Source: CTSoil-043 sp963821235 (lineage in GTDB: Bacteria; Chloroflexota; Limnocylindria; Limnocylindrales; CSP1-4). From it: a stretch of DNA of 64,000 nt. Below are positions 25,880-34,661 of the stretch, piece by piece; within the stretch, counting starts at the first letter, position 1, and every line of letters begins with the position of its first letter. The stretch spans positions 1,116,001-1,180,000 of the forward strand of contig CAWGCS010000001.1 in assembly GCA_963821235.1 (NCBI GenBank), read 5' to 3'. Under the pieces are notes generated by a model. That model saw nothing but the letters and a program-made list of their open reading frames with translations. It ran no database searches and had not been told where the DNA came from. The translations under genes and the position numbers were made by a program.

Positions 25880-26467
25880 CTACAGCCGCTCGCCGGCCTC
25901 GACTCGGACCTCGAGGTGGTTCGCCGGCGGCGCCAGCGGGCAGCTCCAGCGCGGGTCGTAGGCGCACGACGGGTGGTAGGCGTAGTTGAAGTCGACGACC
26001 AGCCGACCCTCCGAGCCCCCAAGGTCCGCACCCTTCATCGTGTCGAGGAGGTAGCGCCCGGCGCCGTACGTCTCGTGCCCGGCCGTCGCGTCGCGGAAGG
26101 GGAGGAAGACCCCGCCGCCGTAGACGGCGATCCAGTAGACGTCGAGGGTGCCGAGCGGGAGGGCGATCCTGCCGATCCGGTCGAGGGGGAACGGCTCCCC
26201 GGTTCCGCTGACGGCCAGGAGCCGCTCCGGCCGCGCCGGCTCCAGCGGCACCTCGAAGCGGAGGTCCGCGCGGTACGGCCAGTACGGCAGGCCGGCGAAG
26301 CCGCCCCGGTCGGCCGGCAGGGGCGAGTCCGGGTGCCCCGCGAAGAGGCGGTCGCGGGAAGCGCGGAAGCGTCCCAGCGCCCCTTCGGGGTCGTGGCTGG
26401 CGTCCCGGCGGACGTCGCCGTACATCGCCGCGACGGAGCGGCGCCAGTCGAGCAGCGTGAGCGACAT
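25880..26467 (-). CDS. DUF1684-family protein
   Basis: 195 residues. The sequence matches the DUF1684 layout: LDWRRSVAAMY at the start, FRASRDRLFAGHPDSPL, a PFRDATAGHETYGAGRYLLDT block, and GRLVVDFNYAYHPSCAYDPRWSCPLAPPANHL near the end. The family is widespread and uncharacterised, cytosolic by the lack of a signal. TACCCT lies 6 nt before the ATG, with no ribosome site, so the message is probably leaderless. Confidence 0.88.
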   Translation of the reverse strand: MSLTLLDWRRSVAAMYGDVRRDASHDPEGALGRFRASRDRLFAGHPDSPLPADRGGFAGLPYWPYRADLRFEVPLEPARPERLLAVSGTGEPFPLDRIGRIALPLGTLDVYWIAVYGGGVFLPFRDATAGHETYGAGRYLLDTMKGADLGGSEGRLVVDFNYAYHPSCAYDPRWSCPLAPPANHLEVRVEAGERL

Positions 26468-26473
26468 CGTCGC

Positions 26474-26479
26474 AGGGTA
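26474..26479 (-). promoter_or_regulatory. Candidate -10 box TACCCT (leaderless)
   Basis: Six nt before the ATG of the DUF1684 gene; preceded by GC as in several other cases. Confidence 0.45.
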
Positions 26480-26555
26480 GCGGGCACGGCCGAAACGGTC
26501 GAGGGGCGCGCGGGGCGCCGAGCGCCGGCGGGACCGGCGCCCCGGCCACGGCGGC

Positions 26556-28244
26556 CTACTGCGGCGGCCGCTCGACGCGGATGTCGTCGACGGCCGCTTC
26601 GAGGAGGCTGTCCGTGCCCCCGTCTGACGCTCCGACGACGATTCGCACGACCTCGCCCGCCCACGGCGACATGGGGATCCGCACCTGGGCCCAGGCCGCG
26701 TCGTCCCGCTCGGCCGCCCCGAGCTCCTCGAAGACCAGGGTCAGCGTCCCGTCGGCGCCTTCCACCCACACCCGCAGCCAGTCGTCCGCGGACGACGCGG
26801 CGTCGTGGGCGAGGTAGTAGCGGAGGCTCAACGGGCCGGGCGCCGCCGGGAGCGCGATCGGCCCCGATCGGGCGGTGGTCGTTCCGCTGTCGAGGTCGTT
26901 GGCAGCGGCCGTGCCGCCGGCCTTCGTGCCGGTGACGAGGGCCCGCGAGCCCGAGGTGGTGGCGTCCAGCTGCAGCGGGCCATCGGACGCGCTCGCCTCG
27001 GGGTTGGCCCGCTGCCAGCGGCCGATCGTGGCCGTGTCCGTCCCGTCGGGATCCACGGTCCAGCCGGTGGAGCCCTCGAAGTCGTCGAAGAATGGCCCGC
27101 AGTTCGCCTCCCGCCTGCCGATCGTGCCGTAGGGGCAGCCGGCGGTGCGGAGGAGGTAGAGGAGGGCGGATCGATTGCGCGCCGTCTCCCGGGCGATGAT
27201 CTCGTCGGACGAGTAGTGGTCGGAGGACGTGGACGGCGTCTCGGGGGGGTAGAGCTCGAGGGTGAACGAGAAGATGCGATGGCGGCCGTACATCCAGTCG
27301 ATCTCGTCACCGTCGGTGAGGTAGAGGTCGCTCGACTGCATGGCGCGGTAGCCGTTGCGCGCGGCCATGGCGCGGGCCATGGCGACGAACGTCCGGTGGT
27401 CCTCGGCGGTCATGTCGCTCGGCACGTTGGCCTTCGTGTAGCCGAACGGCCAGAGGATCTGCTCGCCGTTCGTGTGGAGCGTCAGGTGGACCCGGATCTG
27501 CTGTCGGCCCTCGATCACCCGGCTTTCCACGAAGTCGCGGAGGACGCGCGTCTCGGGAGCCGAGAAGGGGGCGGGACCGCGGTAGTCGAACGCCCGCGGG
27601 CGCCCCGAGGAGCCTTCGCAGCACCCCCAGCGATAGTCGTAATTGCGGTTGAGGTCGGTCCCCACGTACTGCGAGCCCGGGGTCGGCTGGCGATTCTTGC
27701 GCCAGAGGCGATAGGGGTGGCCGGTCAGGTCGAAGACGTGCCCGTCGGGATTGAGGGAGAAGATGATCCACGTCTCCCGCGTGTCGACGACCGTCCGGAC
27801 CTCCGGATCGGTCGCGTCGTCGCGGGTGAGCGTCCGCAGGAGGTAGAGCGCCTGCTCCATCCCCAGCCGCTCGCGAGCGTGATGGAGGGCGTCGACGAGG
27901 ACCTCCGGCTCCGCCTCGTCGACCGTGACGTTGTCCGATACCTTGGCGATCCAGATGTCGCGGCCCTGGTAGCTCCGGCCGATGGGGAAGACGTCGACGA
28001 TGTCGGGACGGGCCGCCTCCGCCGCCTGGATCTCGGCGATCATCTCGGCGTTGGTGTGGTAGCGCCTGTCGGAGGCGGGATAGTCCGGCTCGGCGGCACG
28101 GGCGGCGGGTGCCCCCGCGGGCGCTGCGACGGCCAGGCCCGCCAGGAGGACGAGCGCCAGCGGCGCGCCGAGCAGACGATGGAGGGCGGGGCCAGTCCCG
28201 GCCAAGGGGCCCGAGCGCCCTCCCTCAGAGGACGCCGCGCCCAC
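26556..28244 (-). CDS. Secreted zinc carboxypeptidase, M14 family
   Basis: 562 residues. A long N-terminal signal peptide ends near APAARAAEP. The M14 domain (residues ~60-370) shows HHARE (zinc His and Glu), SLNPDGHVFD, DLNRNYDYRW, LTLHTNGEQILWPFGY (third zinc ligand His), and FTLELYP (catalytic Glu). Residues ~375-562 form an Ig/jelly-roll-like domain, common after secreted M14 enzymes, probably for substrate or surface binding. It would trim C-terminal residues from peptides outside the cell. GTG start overlaps the upstream gene by 20 bp. Confidence 0.9.
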   Translation of the reverse strand: MGAASSEGGRSGPLAGTGPALHRLLGAPLALVLLAGLAVAAPAGAPAARAAEPDYPASDRRYHTNAEMIAEIQAAEAARPDIVDVFPIGRSYQGRDIWIAKVSDNVTVDEAEPEVLVDALHHARERLGMEQALYLLRTLTRDDATDPEVRTVVDTRETWIIFSLNPDGHVFDLTGHPYRLWRKNRQPTPGSQYVGTDLNRNYDYRWGCCEGSSGRPRAFDYRGPAPFSAPETRVLRDFVESRVIEGRQQIRVHLTLHTNGEQILWPFGYTKANVPSDMTAEDHRTFVAMARAMAARNGYRAMQSSDLYLTDGDEIDWMYGRHRIFSFTLELYPPETPSTSSDHYSSDEIIARETARNRSALLYLLRTAGCPYGTIGRREANCGPFFDDFEGSTGWTVDPDGTDTATIGRWQRANPEASASDGPLQLDATTSGSRALVTGTKAGGTAAANDLDSGTTTARSGPIALPAAPGPLSLRYYLAHDAASSADDWLRVWVEGADGTLTLVFEELGAAERDDAAWAQVRIPMSPWAGEVVRIVVGASDGGTDSLLEAAVDDIRVERPPQ

Positions 28245-28917
28245 GCACCATCCCGGGCTGGAGCTCGGTGGCCGCGACGATGTGCCGCCGGTTGACCAGG
28301 GCGAACCCGTACCGGGAGATGACCCGCCGGTCGGCCAGCGAGCGGGTGCGGACGTCGGTCATCGGGATCCACACCGGGGTGGGCGACTCGATGAAGGCGG
28401 ACAGGACCGCCTCCAGGTTGAGGTGGATCTCGCCGGTGAGGGTGTGGCCGGGCGTCACCACGATGAGATGGAACGCCCGTTTCTGCATGAACTCCCGCGC
28501 CGACGCCTCGCGCTGGTCGACGTCGGTGGCCTGGCCGATCAGCGTCACCTCGTCCGGGCTGACCCAGAAGCTGGGCGAGGTCACCTTCGTCGGGTCGCCG
28601 TTCCGCCGGAGGACGGTGACGTCGCGGAGCTGGATCAGCCCCTCGTGGTTGTTCACGAAGTCCGAGAGCCGGCGGTGGAAGCCGATGATGACCGTCCCGG
28701 AGAGCCGCAGGTGCTGGCCGACGAGCTCGATCTCGATCCCTTCGGCTCCCGCCGTGGGCGGCGGCGGAGCGACCGCCTCGAAGACGAGGGCTTCGAGATG
28801 CGTCGCCGCATCGCCGTCCACGATCGTTTCGTCGCGGTCCGGGGCGATGGCTCCGTCGTCGGCGGCGGGGACGTTCGGGACGATCAGGTCGCCGCCGGCG
28901 TGCGACTGCTCGGTCAT
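28225..28917 (-). CDS. Hypothetical protein
   Basis: 230 residues. An acidic N-terminal ~55 residues (DDGAIAPDRDETIVDGD) is followed by beta-rich sequence (IEIELVGQHLRLSGTVIIG, LIQLRDVTVLRRNG, PTPVWIPMTDVRTRSLADRRVISRYGFALVNRRHIV). No signal peptide or membrane helix. A TACAAT hexamer lies about 105 nt upstream. I do not recognise the family. It overlaps the M14 gene start, so the two may be expressed together. Confidence 0.65.
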   Translation of the reverse strand: MTEQSHAGGDLIVPNVPAADDGAIAPDRDETIVDGDAATHLEALVFEAVAPPPPTAGAEGIEIELVGQHLRLSGTVIIGFHRRLSDFVNNHEGLIQLRDVTVLRRNGDPTKVTSPSFWVSPDEVTLIGQATDVDQREASAREFMQKRAFHLIVVTPGHTLTGEIHLNLEAVLSAFIESPTPVWIPMTDVRTRSLADRRVISRYGFALVNRRHIVAATELQPGMVRGRGVL

Positions 28918-29164
28918 GTCGAGGCTCCGTCCTGGTGGGTGTCGGCGGCCCTCGAGACCCGTGAACCCGCGGAGACCCCCGCCGCCGGGGCTACGGCGCC
29001 GACCACCCTGGATTGCGCCGATTGTAGTGGTCCGCGACCCGCGACCCGCTACCGGCGGGCGCGGGAGCCGCACCCCGGGGGCCGTGGCCCGGCGGGTCGG
29101 GGTATGCTCTCGATCCACGTCGCCCGGCCGGGCCGTCGCCGGCGAGCAGGAGGGGGTCACCACC

Positions 29165-30700
29165 ATGACGCAGGTCGCTGCGCCCGGCGTCGACGCGCCG
29201 GCTCGGCTGGAGCGAGTCAACCACTGGATCGCGGGGCGGCGGGTCGCTGGCACGTCAGGGCGCGTCGGGCCCGTCTACGACCCCGCCGCGGGCGCGCTGG
29301 CGCGCGAGGTCGACTTCGCGTCGGTCGAGGAGGTCGACGCCGCCGTCGCCGCCGCCAGGGCCGCGTTCCCGGCCTGGCGGGCCACGTCCCTGAGCCGTCG
29401 GACGGAGATCCTCTTCCGCATCCGCAACCTCCTCGAGGCGTCCCGTAAGGAGCTCGCGGCGCTCCTGACGGCGGAGCACGGCAAGGTCCCTTCGGACGCC
29501 ATGGGCGAGGTCGCCCGCGGCATCGAGAACCTCGAGTTCGCCTGCGGCATCCCCAACCTTCTGAAGGGCGGCTTCAGCGAGCAGGCCTCGACCGGCATCG
29601 ACGTGTACCAGATCCGCCAGCCCCTCGGCGTGGTGGCCGGGATCACCCCGTTCAACTTCCCGGGCATGGTCCCGATGTGGATGTTCGGCAACGCGCTCGC
29701 CTGCGGCAACGCCTTCGTCCTCAAGCCGTCGGAGAAGGACCCCTCGCCGTCGCTCTTCCTCGCCGAGCTGCTGGCCGAGGCCGGGGTGCCGGCCGGCGTC
29801 TTCTCGGTCGTCCAGGGCGACCGGGTCGCCGTCGACCGCCTGCTTGTGCACCCCGATGTGGCCGCGGTGAGCTTCGTCGGCAGCACCGCCATCGCCCGCC
29901 ACGTCTACGAGACGGGGACGCGGCACGGCAAGCGGGTCCAGGCCCTCGGCGGAGCCAAGAACCACATGGTCGTGCTGCCCGACGCGGACGTCGCGATGGC
30001 GGCCGACGCGGCCGTCTCGGCGGGCTACGGGAGCGCCGGCGAGCGGTGCATGGCGATCGCCACGATCGTGGCCGTCGGCGGCATCGCGGACCCGCTCGTG
30101 GAGGCGATCCGTGCCCGCCTCCCGCGGGTCAAGGTCGGCCCGGGAGGCGATCCCGAGGCCCAGATGGGCCCCCTCATCACCCGGGCCCACCGGGACCGGG
30201 TGGCGGGCTATCTCGACAGCGCCGCGGCCCAGGGCGCGACGGTCGTGGCCGACGGCCGCGAGCACCCGCTCTACGGCGAGAGCCAGGGCTTCTTCCTGGG
30301 GGCGAGCCTGATCGACAACGTCGCGCCGGAGATGGACTGCTACCGCGACGAGATCTTCGGCCCGGTCCTGACCGTCATCCGGGTGCGGACCTACGAGGAG
30401 GCGCTCCACCTCGTCAATGACAACCCGTACGGCAACGGGACGGCGATCTTCACCCGCGACGGCGGCGCCGCCCGCCAATTCCAGTTCGACGTTGATGCCG
30501 GCATGGTCGGCATCAACGTCCCGGTTCCTGTCCCGGTGGCCTACTACAGCTTCGGCGGGTGGAAGGCGAGCCTCTTCGGCGACCTCCACATGTACGGTCC
30601 CGAGGGCATCCAGTTCTACACGAGGGCCAAGGTCGTCACCAGCCGCTGGCCGGACCCGGGAACGTCCAGGGTCGACCTCGGCTTCCCCCGGACTCGCTAG
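29165..30700 (+). CDS. mmsA: CoA-acylating methylmalonate-semialdehyde dehydrogenase
   Basis: 511 residues. ALDH-superfamily enzyme of the MmsA/IolA type: VNHWIAGRRVAGTSGR, PLGVVAGITPFNFPGMVPMWMFGNALACGNAFVLKPSEKDP, ALGGAKNHMVVLPDAD, and the catalytic Cys in GSAGERCMA. It converts methylmalonate or malonate semialdehyde to propionyl- or acetyl-CoA (valine, inositol or beta-alanine catabolism). GGAGGGGG precedes the ATG, with TATGCT at 29103-29108 as a possible -10. No pathway partners are adjacent. Confidence 0.93.
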   Translation: MTQVAAPGVDAPARLERVNHWIAGRRVAGTSGRVGPVYDPAAGALAREVDFASVEEVDAAVAAARAAFPAWRATSLSRRTEILFRIRNLLEASRKELAALLTAEHGKVPSDAMGEVARGIENLEFACGIPNLLKGGFSEQASTGIDVYQIRQPLGVVAGITPFNFPGMVPMWMFGNALACGNAFVLKPSEKDPSPSLFLAELLAEAGVPAGVFSVVQGDRVAVDRLLVHPDVAAVSFVGSTAIARHVYETGTRHGKRVQALGGAKNHMVVLPDADVAMAADAAVSAGYGSAGERCMAIATIVAVGGIADPLVEAIRARLPRVKVGPGGDPEAQMGPLITRAHRDRVAGYLDSAAAQGATVVADGREHPLYGESQGFFLGASLIDNVAPEMDCYRDEIFGPVLTVIRVRTYEEALHLVNDNPYGNGTAIFTRDGGAARQFQFDVDAGMVGINVPVPVPVAYYSFGGWKASLFGDLHMYGPEGIQFYTRAKVVTSRWPDPGTSRVDLGFPRTR

Positions 30701-30734
30701 CCGCCTCGCGCCGGGCCGGCTGGCCCCCGACGGC

Positions 30735-31541
30735 CTACTCCCAGCGGAAGGTCCGGGCCGTCAGGAAGCCGGTGCCCGCCGCCCATGTCGCGAGGAGCGC
30801 CAGCGGCCCGACGAGGTCCCCGCTGCTGGCCCCAAGCCCGACCCGCAGGGCGTCGGCCAGGGCGGCCGTCGGCAGGAGCGAGGCAAGGGCGCCGAGCATC
30901 CCGGGCAGCTGGTGGCCGGGCACCAGCAGGCCGCCCAGGAGGAGGGCGAGCAGGAAAAGGGCGTTGGTGAGGGCCATCGTCGCCTCCGCCCGCAGCGTGC
31001 CGGCGAAGAGGAGCCCCATCGAGCTGAAGGCGGCCGTGCCGAGGACGACTGCCACCGCGACCGCGGCGGGGCTCCAGCCGGCGCCGGGGGCCCAGCCGAA
31101 GGCGACGACGGCCAGCCCGACGAGGACGACGGCCTGGACGCCCTCCACGACGGCGATGGTGGCGATCTTGCCGGCCAGCAGCTGGCCCCTCGTGAGGGGC
31201 GATGCGCCGAGCCGCTTGAGGACCCCGTAGGAGCGCTCGAACCCGGTCGAGATTCCGAGGTTGACGAGCCCCGCCGCCACGATCGCCGTGGCGAGCATCG
31301 CCGGCAGGACGCCGTCGACCGGTCGCGCGCCGGGGGTGGCCGTGGCCGCGTCGGGAAGGACAGGCACCGCCCCGAAGAACAGCAGCAGGACGGCCGGCAG
31401 GACGAGCGTGACGAAGAGGTTCTCGGGGCGCCGGGCCGTCAGGCGGACCTCCATCTCGAGGGTCGCCAGGACCCGGGCCATGGCCGACGACGGCCGGCCG
31501 TCACCCGGCTGGAGGATCCCCGCGCCGGCCCGCGGCGTCAC
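30735..31541 (-). CDS. ABC-2 type exporter permease
   Basis: 268 residues with about six hydrophobic segments. ARRPENLFVTLVLPAVLLLFFG and FERSYGVLKRLGASPLTRGQLLAGKI are typical of ABC-2 permeases. GTG at 31541 overlaps the ATPase stop; the internal Met in MARVLATLEMEVRLTARR is closer to the family start and cannot be excluded. It pairs with the ATPase upstream as an exporter of unknown substrate, possibly linked to the oxidase cluster further upstream on the same strand. Confidence 0.87.
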   Translation of the reverse strand: MTPRAGAGILQPGDGRPSSAMARVLATLEMEVRLTARRPENLFVTLVLPAVLLLFFGAVPVLPDAATATPGARPVDGVLPAMLATAIVAAGLVNLGISTGFERSYGVLKRLGASPLTRGQLLAGKIATIAVVEGVQAVVLVGLAVVAFGWAPGAGWSPAAVAVAVVLGTAAFSSMGLLFAGTLRAEATMALTNALFLLALLLGGLLVPGHQLPGMLGALASLLPTAALADALRVGLGASSGDLVGPLALLATWAAGTGFLTARTFRWE

Positions 31542-32554
31542 GCGGCACCCCGGGCGGGCGTGCCGCTCTCGTCGTCGGCGGCGGCGAGCAGCTCCAGGAA
31601 GCGCTCCTCGAGCGTGCCGCCCGACGTCCGCAGCTCAGCCAGGAGGAGGCCGCGCTCCGCGCACCACGTCGCGAGGGCGACCACGGTCGTCGGGTCCGGC
31701 ACATGGTCCAGCAGGCGGTGGCGACCGGCCGAGCCGTCGGGCCCGAGCGTGCCGCCCAGCATCGCCTCGAGCGCGTGGAGGTCCGCCGCATCGAGCGGCG
31801 CGTCGTGCCCGTCTGGGCCGGCGAGGCGGAAGCGGAGAGCCCGGCCGGACCCCGCCGTCAGCTGGGCCGGGGTGCCGGCGGCGAGGACGCGTCCCCGATC
31901 GATGACGACGACGTGATCGGCAAGGCGCTCCACGTCCGCCAGCTCGTGCGTGGTCAGGAGGATCGTCCGCCCGGCCGCCCGCAGGTCGGCGATCAGCGCC
32001 CGGACGGCCGCCTTCGCTGCCGGATCCATCCCGGCCGTGGGCTCGTCGAGGACGAGGAGCTCGGGTCGCCCGACGAGGGCCAGGGCGAGGGCGAGGCGCT
32101 GCTTCTCGCCGCCCGACAGCAGCTTGTAGCGCCGGGTCGCTGCCGGGGCCAGGCCGAGCAGGTCGAGGAGCTCGTCCGGGTCGGCGGGACGGGCGAAGAG
32201 GCGGGCATGGAGACGGATCAGCTCCCGGGGTCGCCCCTGGGGCGTGATGCCACCCTGCTGGAGCATCACCCCGACGCGCGGGCGGAGGGCGTCGCCGTCG
32301 CGTCGCGGGTCCAGGCCGAGCACCCGGACCTCGCCGGCGTCGGCGTCCCGGTAGCCCTCCAGGATCTCGACCGTCGTGGTCTTGCCGGCGCCGTTGGGAC
32401 CCAGAAGGGCCACGAGCTGGCCGCGCCGAACGTCCAGGTCCAGGCCGTCGAGGACCGTCAGCTCGCCGTACTTCTTGCGGAGCCCGCGGACGGTGATGAC
32501 GTGCGCCCCGTCGCCGTCCCGCGCGGGACCGCCCGCCATGGTGCCGGCCGTCAT
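31538..32554 (-). CDS. ABC exporter ATP-binding protein
   Basis: 338 residues. Walker A GPNGAGKTTT, signature LSGGEKQRLALA (Q-loop LQQGG before it), Walker B LLVLDEPTAGMD and switch His in LTTHELADVERL. The C-terminal ~100 residues form an extra regulatory domain common in drug- or antibiotic-type exporters. ATG overlaps the TlpA stop (ATGA), placing it downstream of the cytochrome oxidase genes. Confidence 0.93.
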   Translation of the reverse strand: MTAGTMAGGPARDGDGAHVITVRGLRKKYGELTVLDGLDLDVRRGQLVALLGPNGAGKTTTVEILEGYRDADAGEVRVLGLDPRRDGDALRPRVGVMLQQGGITPQGRPRELIRLHARLFARPADPDELLDLLGLAPAATRRYKLLSGGEKQRLALALALVGRPELLVLDEPTAGMDPAAKAAVRALIADLRAAGRTILLTTHELADVERLADHVVVIDRGRVLAAGTPAQLTAGSGRALRFRLAGPDGHDAPLDAADLHALEAMLGGTLGPDGSAGRHRLLDHVPDPTTVVALATWCAERGLLLAELRTSGGTLEERFLELLAAADDESGTPARGAA

Positions 32555-33114
32555 CCGAGGATCGACGCCAGCAGGCGGTCGAGCTCGGCGGCGTCCCGGA
32601 CCTGGCCGATCTGGACGTCCCGGATGATCCCTTCGCGATCGATGAAGAACGTCTGCGGCGGGGCCAGGACCTTCCAGGCCTGGCCGATGGTGCGCTGGGG
32701 GTCGAGGACGGTCTGCCACGTCGCGCCCTCATCGGTCGCGAAGGCGCGGGCCGGCTCGGCGTCGTCCCTGAAGAGCGTGCCGACGACGACGAGCCCGGCG
32801 CCGGCGTGCCTGGCGGCGGCCGCCTCGAGGATCGGGAACTCGTCACGGCATGGCCCGCACCAGCTTGCCCAGAAGTTCACGAGGACCGGCTTCCCCCGCA
32901 GCGCCGCGAGGTCGAAGGTCGAGCCGTCGAGCGTCGACCCGGCCAGCGCCGGCGCCGGCATCCCCACCAGCGGCGAGCCGATGATGATCGTGCTCGCGCC
33001 TGGGCTCGACGCCGGCACGCCGCCGCACGCCACCACCGTCGATGCGACGAGCAGGGCGGCCGCGACGAGCGACGTCAGGTGGTGGGAGACGACTCCGCGC
33101 TGCCAGCGGGACAC
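32551..33114 (-). CDS. TlpA/ResA-like thiol-disulfide lipoprotein
   Basis: 187 residues from GTG, ribosome site AGAGGAG. The signal ends in a lipobox (TVVACGG), so it is anchored on the outer face of the membrane. The thioredoxin fold has WASWCGPCRDEF (CxxC) and a cis-Pro in APPQTFFID. Such proteins reduce apo-cytochrome c or prepare copper sites. It lies 129 bp downstream of the oxidase genes on the same strand, which supports a role in CuA or haem maturation. Confidence 0.9.
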   Translation of the reverse strand: MSRWQRGVVSHHLTSLVAAALLVASTVVACGGVPASSPGASTIIIGSPLVGMPAPALAGSTLDGSTFDLAALRGKPVLVNFWASWCGPCRDEFPILEAAAARHAGAGLVVVGTLFRDDAEPARAFATDEGATWQTVLDPQRTIGQAWKVLAPPQTFFIDREGIIRDVQIGQVRDAAELDRLLASILG

Positions 33115-33243
33115 TTTGGCTCCTCTGTCTCGAGACGCGCCGATGATAGGGGGTGCGGCCGAACTGGACGTGTGACGGGTCCCGGCGCCCGGCGGTCCGG
33201 TTCCCGGCGCCCGGCCGGGTCCTCCCCGCCCGGGCTCGTGGCC

Positions 33244-34443
33244 CTACCTCACCGTGAGCGTGCCGCTCATGTTGGGATGGACCGTGCAGACGAAGCCGTA
33301 GGTGCCCGCCGGGAGGGCCGGCACCTGGTAGGTCCGGCTGTCCACCCCGTTGAAGATCTCGCCCTGCCAGACGAGCTCCCCGGTCGGGGAGCCCTTGTGG
33401 ATGGCCACGTTGTGGGGGATCCCGGCGTCGTTGTTGGTGAAGGCGATGGTCAACGGGGTGTCGGCCGGGGCCTCCAGGCTGTCGGTGTCGTAGGCGACGC
33501 CGGAGGCCGTGAGCCTGAGGGTGACCGCGTCGCCGGGCGCCTCGCTGGGGGCGCCGCTCGCGCCCGCCGACGGGGCCGCCGAGCCGGGGGCGGGGGAGCC
33601 GAGGGCAGCCGAGGGGGCGGCCGAGGGGGCCCCGTTGGCGCCTGCCGCCGTCCCGCCCCGCGGCGGGAGCACTCCGCCGGCGACCAGCAGCGAGCCGACG
33701 AACAGCACGGCGAAGACGACGAGCGTCCCGGTCGGGAAGCGAGGCGCCGGGATGTTCTCGAGATGGCCCGTCGTGTCGGCCTTCACGACCTCCCGGTATT
33801 CCTTGCGGGCGTCGTTGAGCCAGCCGAGGAGGCCGACGATCGTCATGAGGATCCCGGCCACGAACACGATCGGATCGATGACGAGGCCGAGGAGCATCGC
33901 AGCGGCCGAGATCGAGGCGAGGAGCGGGCGGAACGAGGGTCCCGGGACGTGCACGCCGGGTGGCGGGCCCTCGTGGACGACCGCCAGGAGGGCCCGTGGC
34001 GCATCGAGCGCGTCGTAATCGCGGTTGGCCTCGCGGCCCCAGTAGAGGAGCCCGACGAGGAGAGCGACGAGCCCGACGACGAGGGCGACGACCCCCAGCG
34101 GCTCGATGACTACCGTGGTCGAGCCGGTGATCGGCTGCTTCGTGGAGGGGTCGATCGCGGGCCCCACGCGGATGAAGAGCGTCGCCAGGAGGAAGGCGAA
34201 GGCGCCCGCGGCGGCGAGGAAGGGCGCAAGGCTTGGCCCCGGCATGTGGATGCCGCGTGGGGTCGGGGCCACCGGCAGCGGGCGCGAGACCTGCGGCCCG
34301 GCGGTGGCGAAGCGCCGCACCAGCCAGGCGAGGTAGCCGGCGACGAGGAGGAGGACCCCGAGCGGGATCAGCAGGACGAGCGCACCCCAGTCCGGCGAGG
34401 TCAGCGCGTCGACGACGTTGAGGATCGAGTCCCAGAGCGACAT
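33244..34443 (-). CDS. Oxidase-linked membrane protein with C-terminal cupredoxin domain
   Basis: 399 residues. About six hydrophobic segments include two similar blocks (GIHMPGPSLAPFLAAAGAFAF and GVHVPGPSFRPLLASISAAAM), an internal duplication. After an Ala/Pro/Ser linker (~270-300) comes a cupredoxin domain with ligands in IPHNVAIH and FVCTVHPNM (His, Cys-x2-His-x2-Met). The last 95 codons are identical in DNA to the end of ctaC. It follows ctaC-D-E-F in the same operon. Probably an accessory copper/electron-transfer subunit of the oxidase; I know no name for it. Confidence 0.8.
   Translation of the reverse strand: MSLWDSILNVVDALTSPDWGALVLLIPLGVLLLVAGYLAWLVRRFATAGPQVSRPLPVAPTPRGIHMPGPSLAPFLAAAGAFAFLLATLFIRVGPAIDPSTKQPITGSTTVVIEPLGVVALVVGLVALLVGLLYWGREANRDYDALDAPRALLAVVHEGPPPGVHVPGPSFRPLLASISAAAMLLGLVIDPIVFVAGILMTIVGLLGWLNDARKEYREVVKADTTGHLENIPAPRFPTGTLVVFAVLFVGSLLVAGGVLPPRGGTAAGANGAPSAAPSAALGSPAPGSAAPSAGASGAPSEAPGDAVTLRLTASGVAYDTDSLEAPADTPLTIAFTNNDAGIPHNVAIHKGSPTGELVWQGEIFNGVDSRTYQVPALPAGTYGFVCTVHPNMSGTLTVR
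33245..33529. repeat. 285-bp perfect direct repeat, copy 1 (cupredoxin module)
   Basis: Identical base for base to 36946-37230, offset 3701 bp. It encodes the C-terminal cupredoxin domain and stop codon of the accessory oxidase protein. The linker sequences beyond it diverge quickly. Confidence 0.95.
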
Positions 34444-34465
34444 CGAAGGGTCGGCCGGCCGACGC

Positions 34466-34645
34466 CTACCGCTCGTCGCCGCGCGCGGAGCCGGCGACCA
34501 GCACGTAGGCCATGAGGCCGATGGCGGCTCCCAGCGCCGTCAGCATCGTGACGCCACCCCAGTCACGGCTCAGGACGCCGTACACGATGGCGAGAGCGAT
34601 GAAGACCGCGCCGGCCAGGAGCGCGTATCGCGGCTTGATGGTCAT
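34466..34645 (-). CDS. Small cytochrome oxidase subunit IV-like protein
   Basis: 59 residues, two transmembrane helices (residues ~6-24 and 31-50), from ATG (MTIKPRYALLAG). It is in the place of the small fourth subunit (CtaF) of caa3/aa3 oxidases, directly after ctaE. Identification rests mainly on position and shape. Confidence 0.65.
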   Translation of the reverse strand: MTIKPRYALLAGAVFIALAIVYGVLSRDWGGVTMLTALGAAIGLMAYVLVAGSARGDER

Positions 34646-34661
34646 CGGGTCGCTCCGGCCG

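Noticed and set aside
33180..33215. Two 14-bp direct repeats (TCCCGGCGCCCGGC) as a CRISPR or binding array
   Set aside because: Only two copies, 22 bp apart, self-complementary GC runs common in this genome; no array or cas gene.
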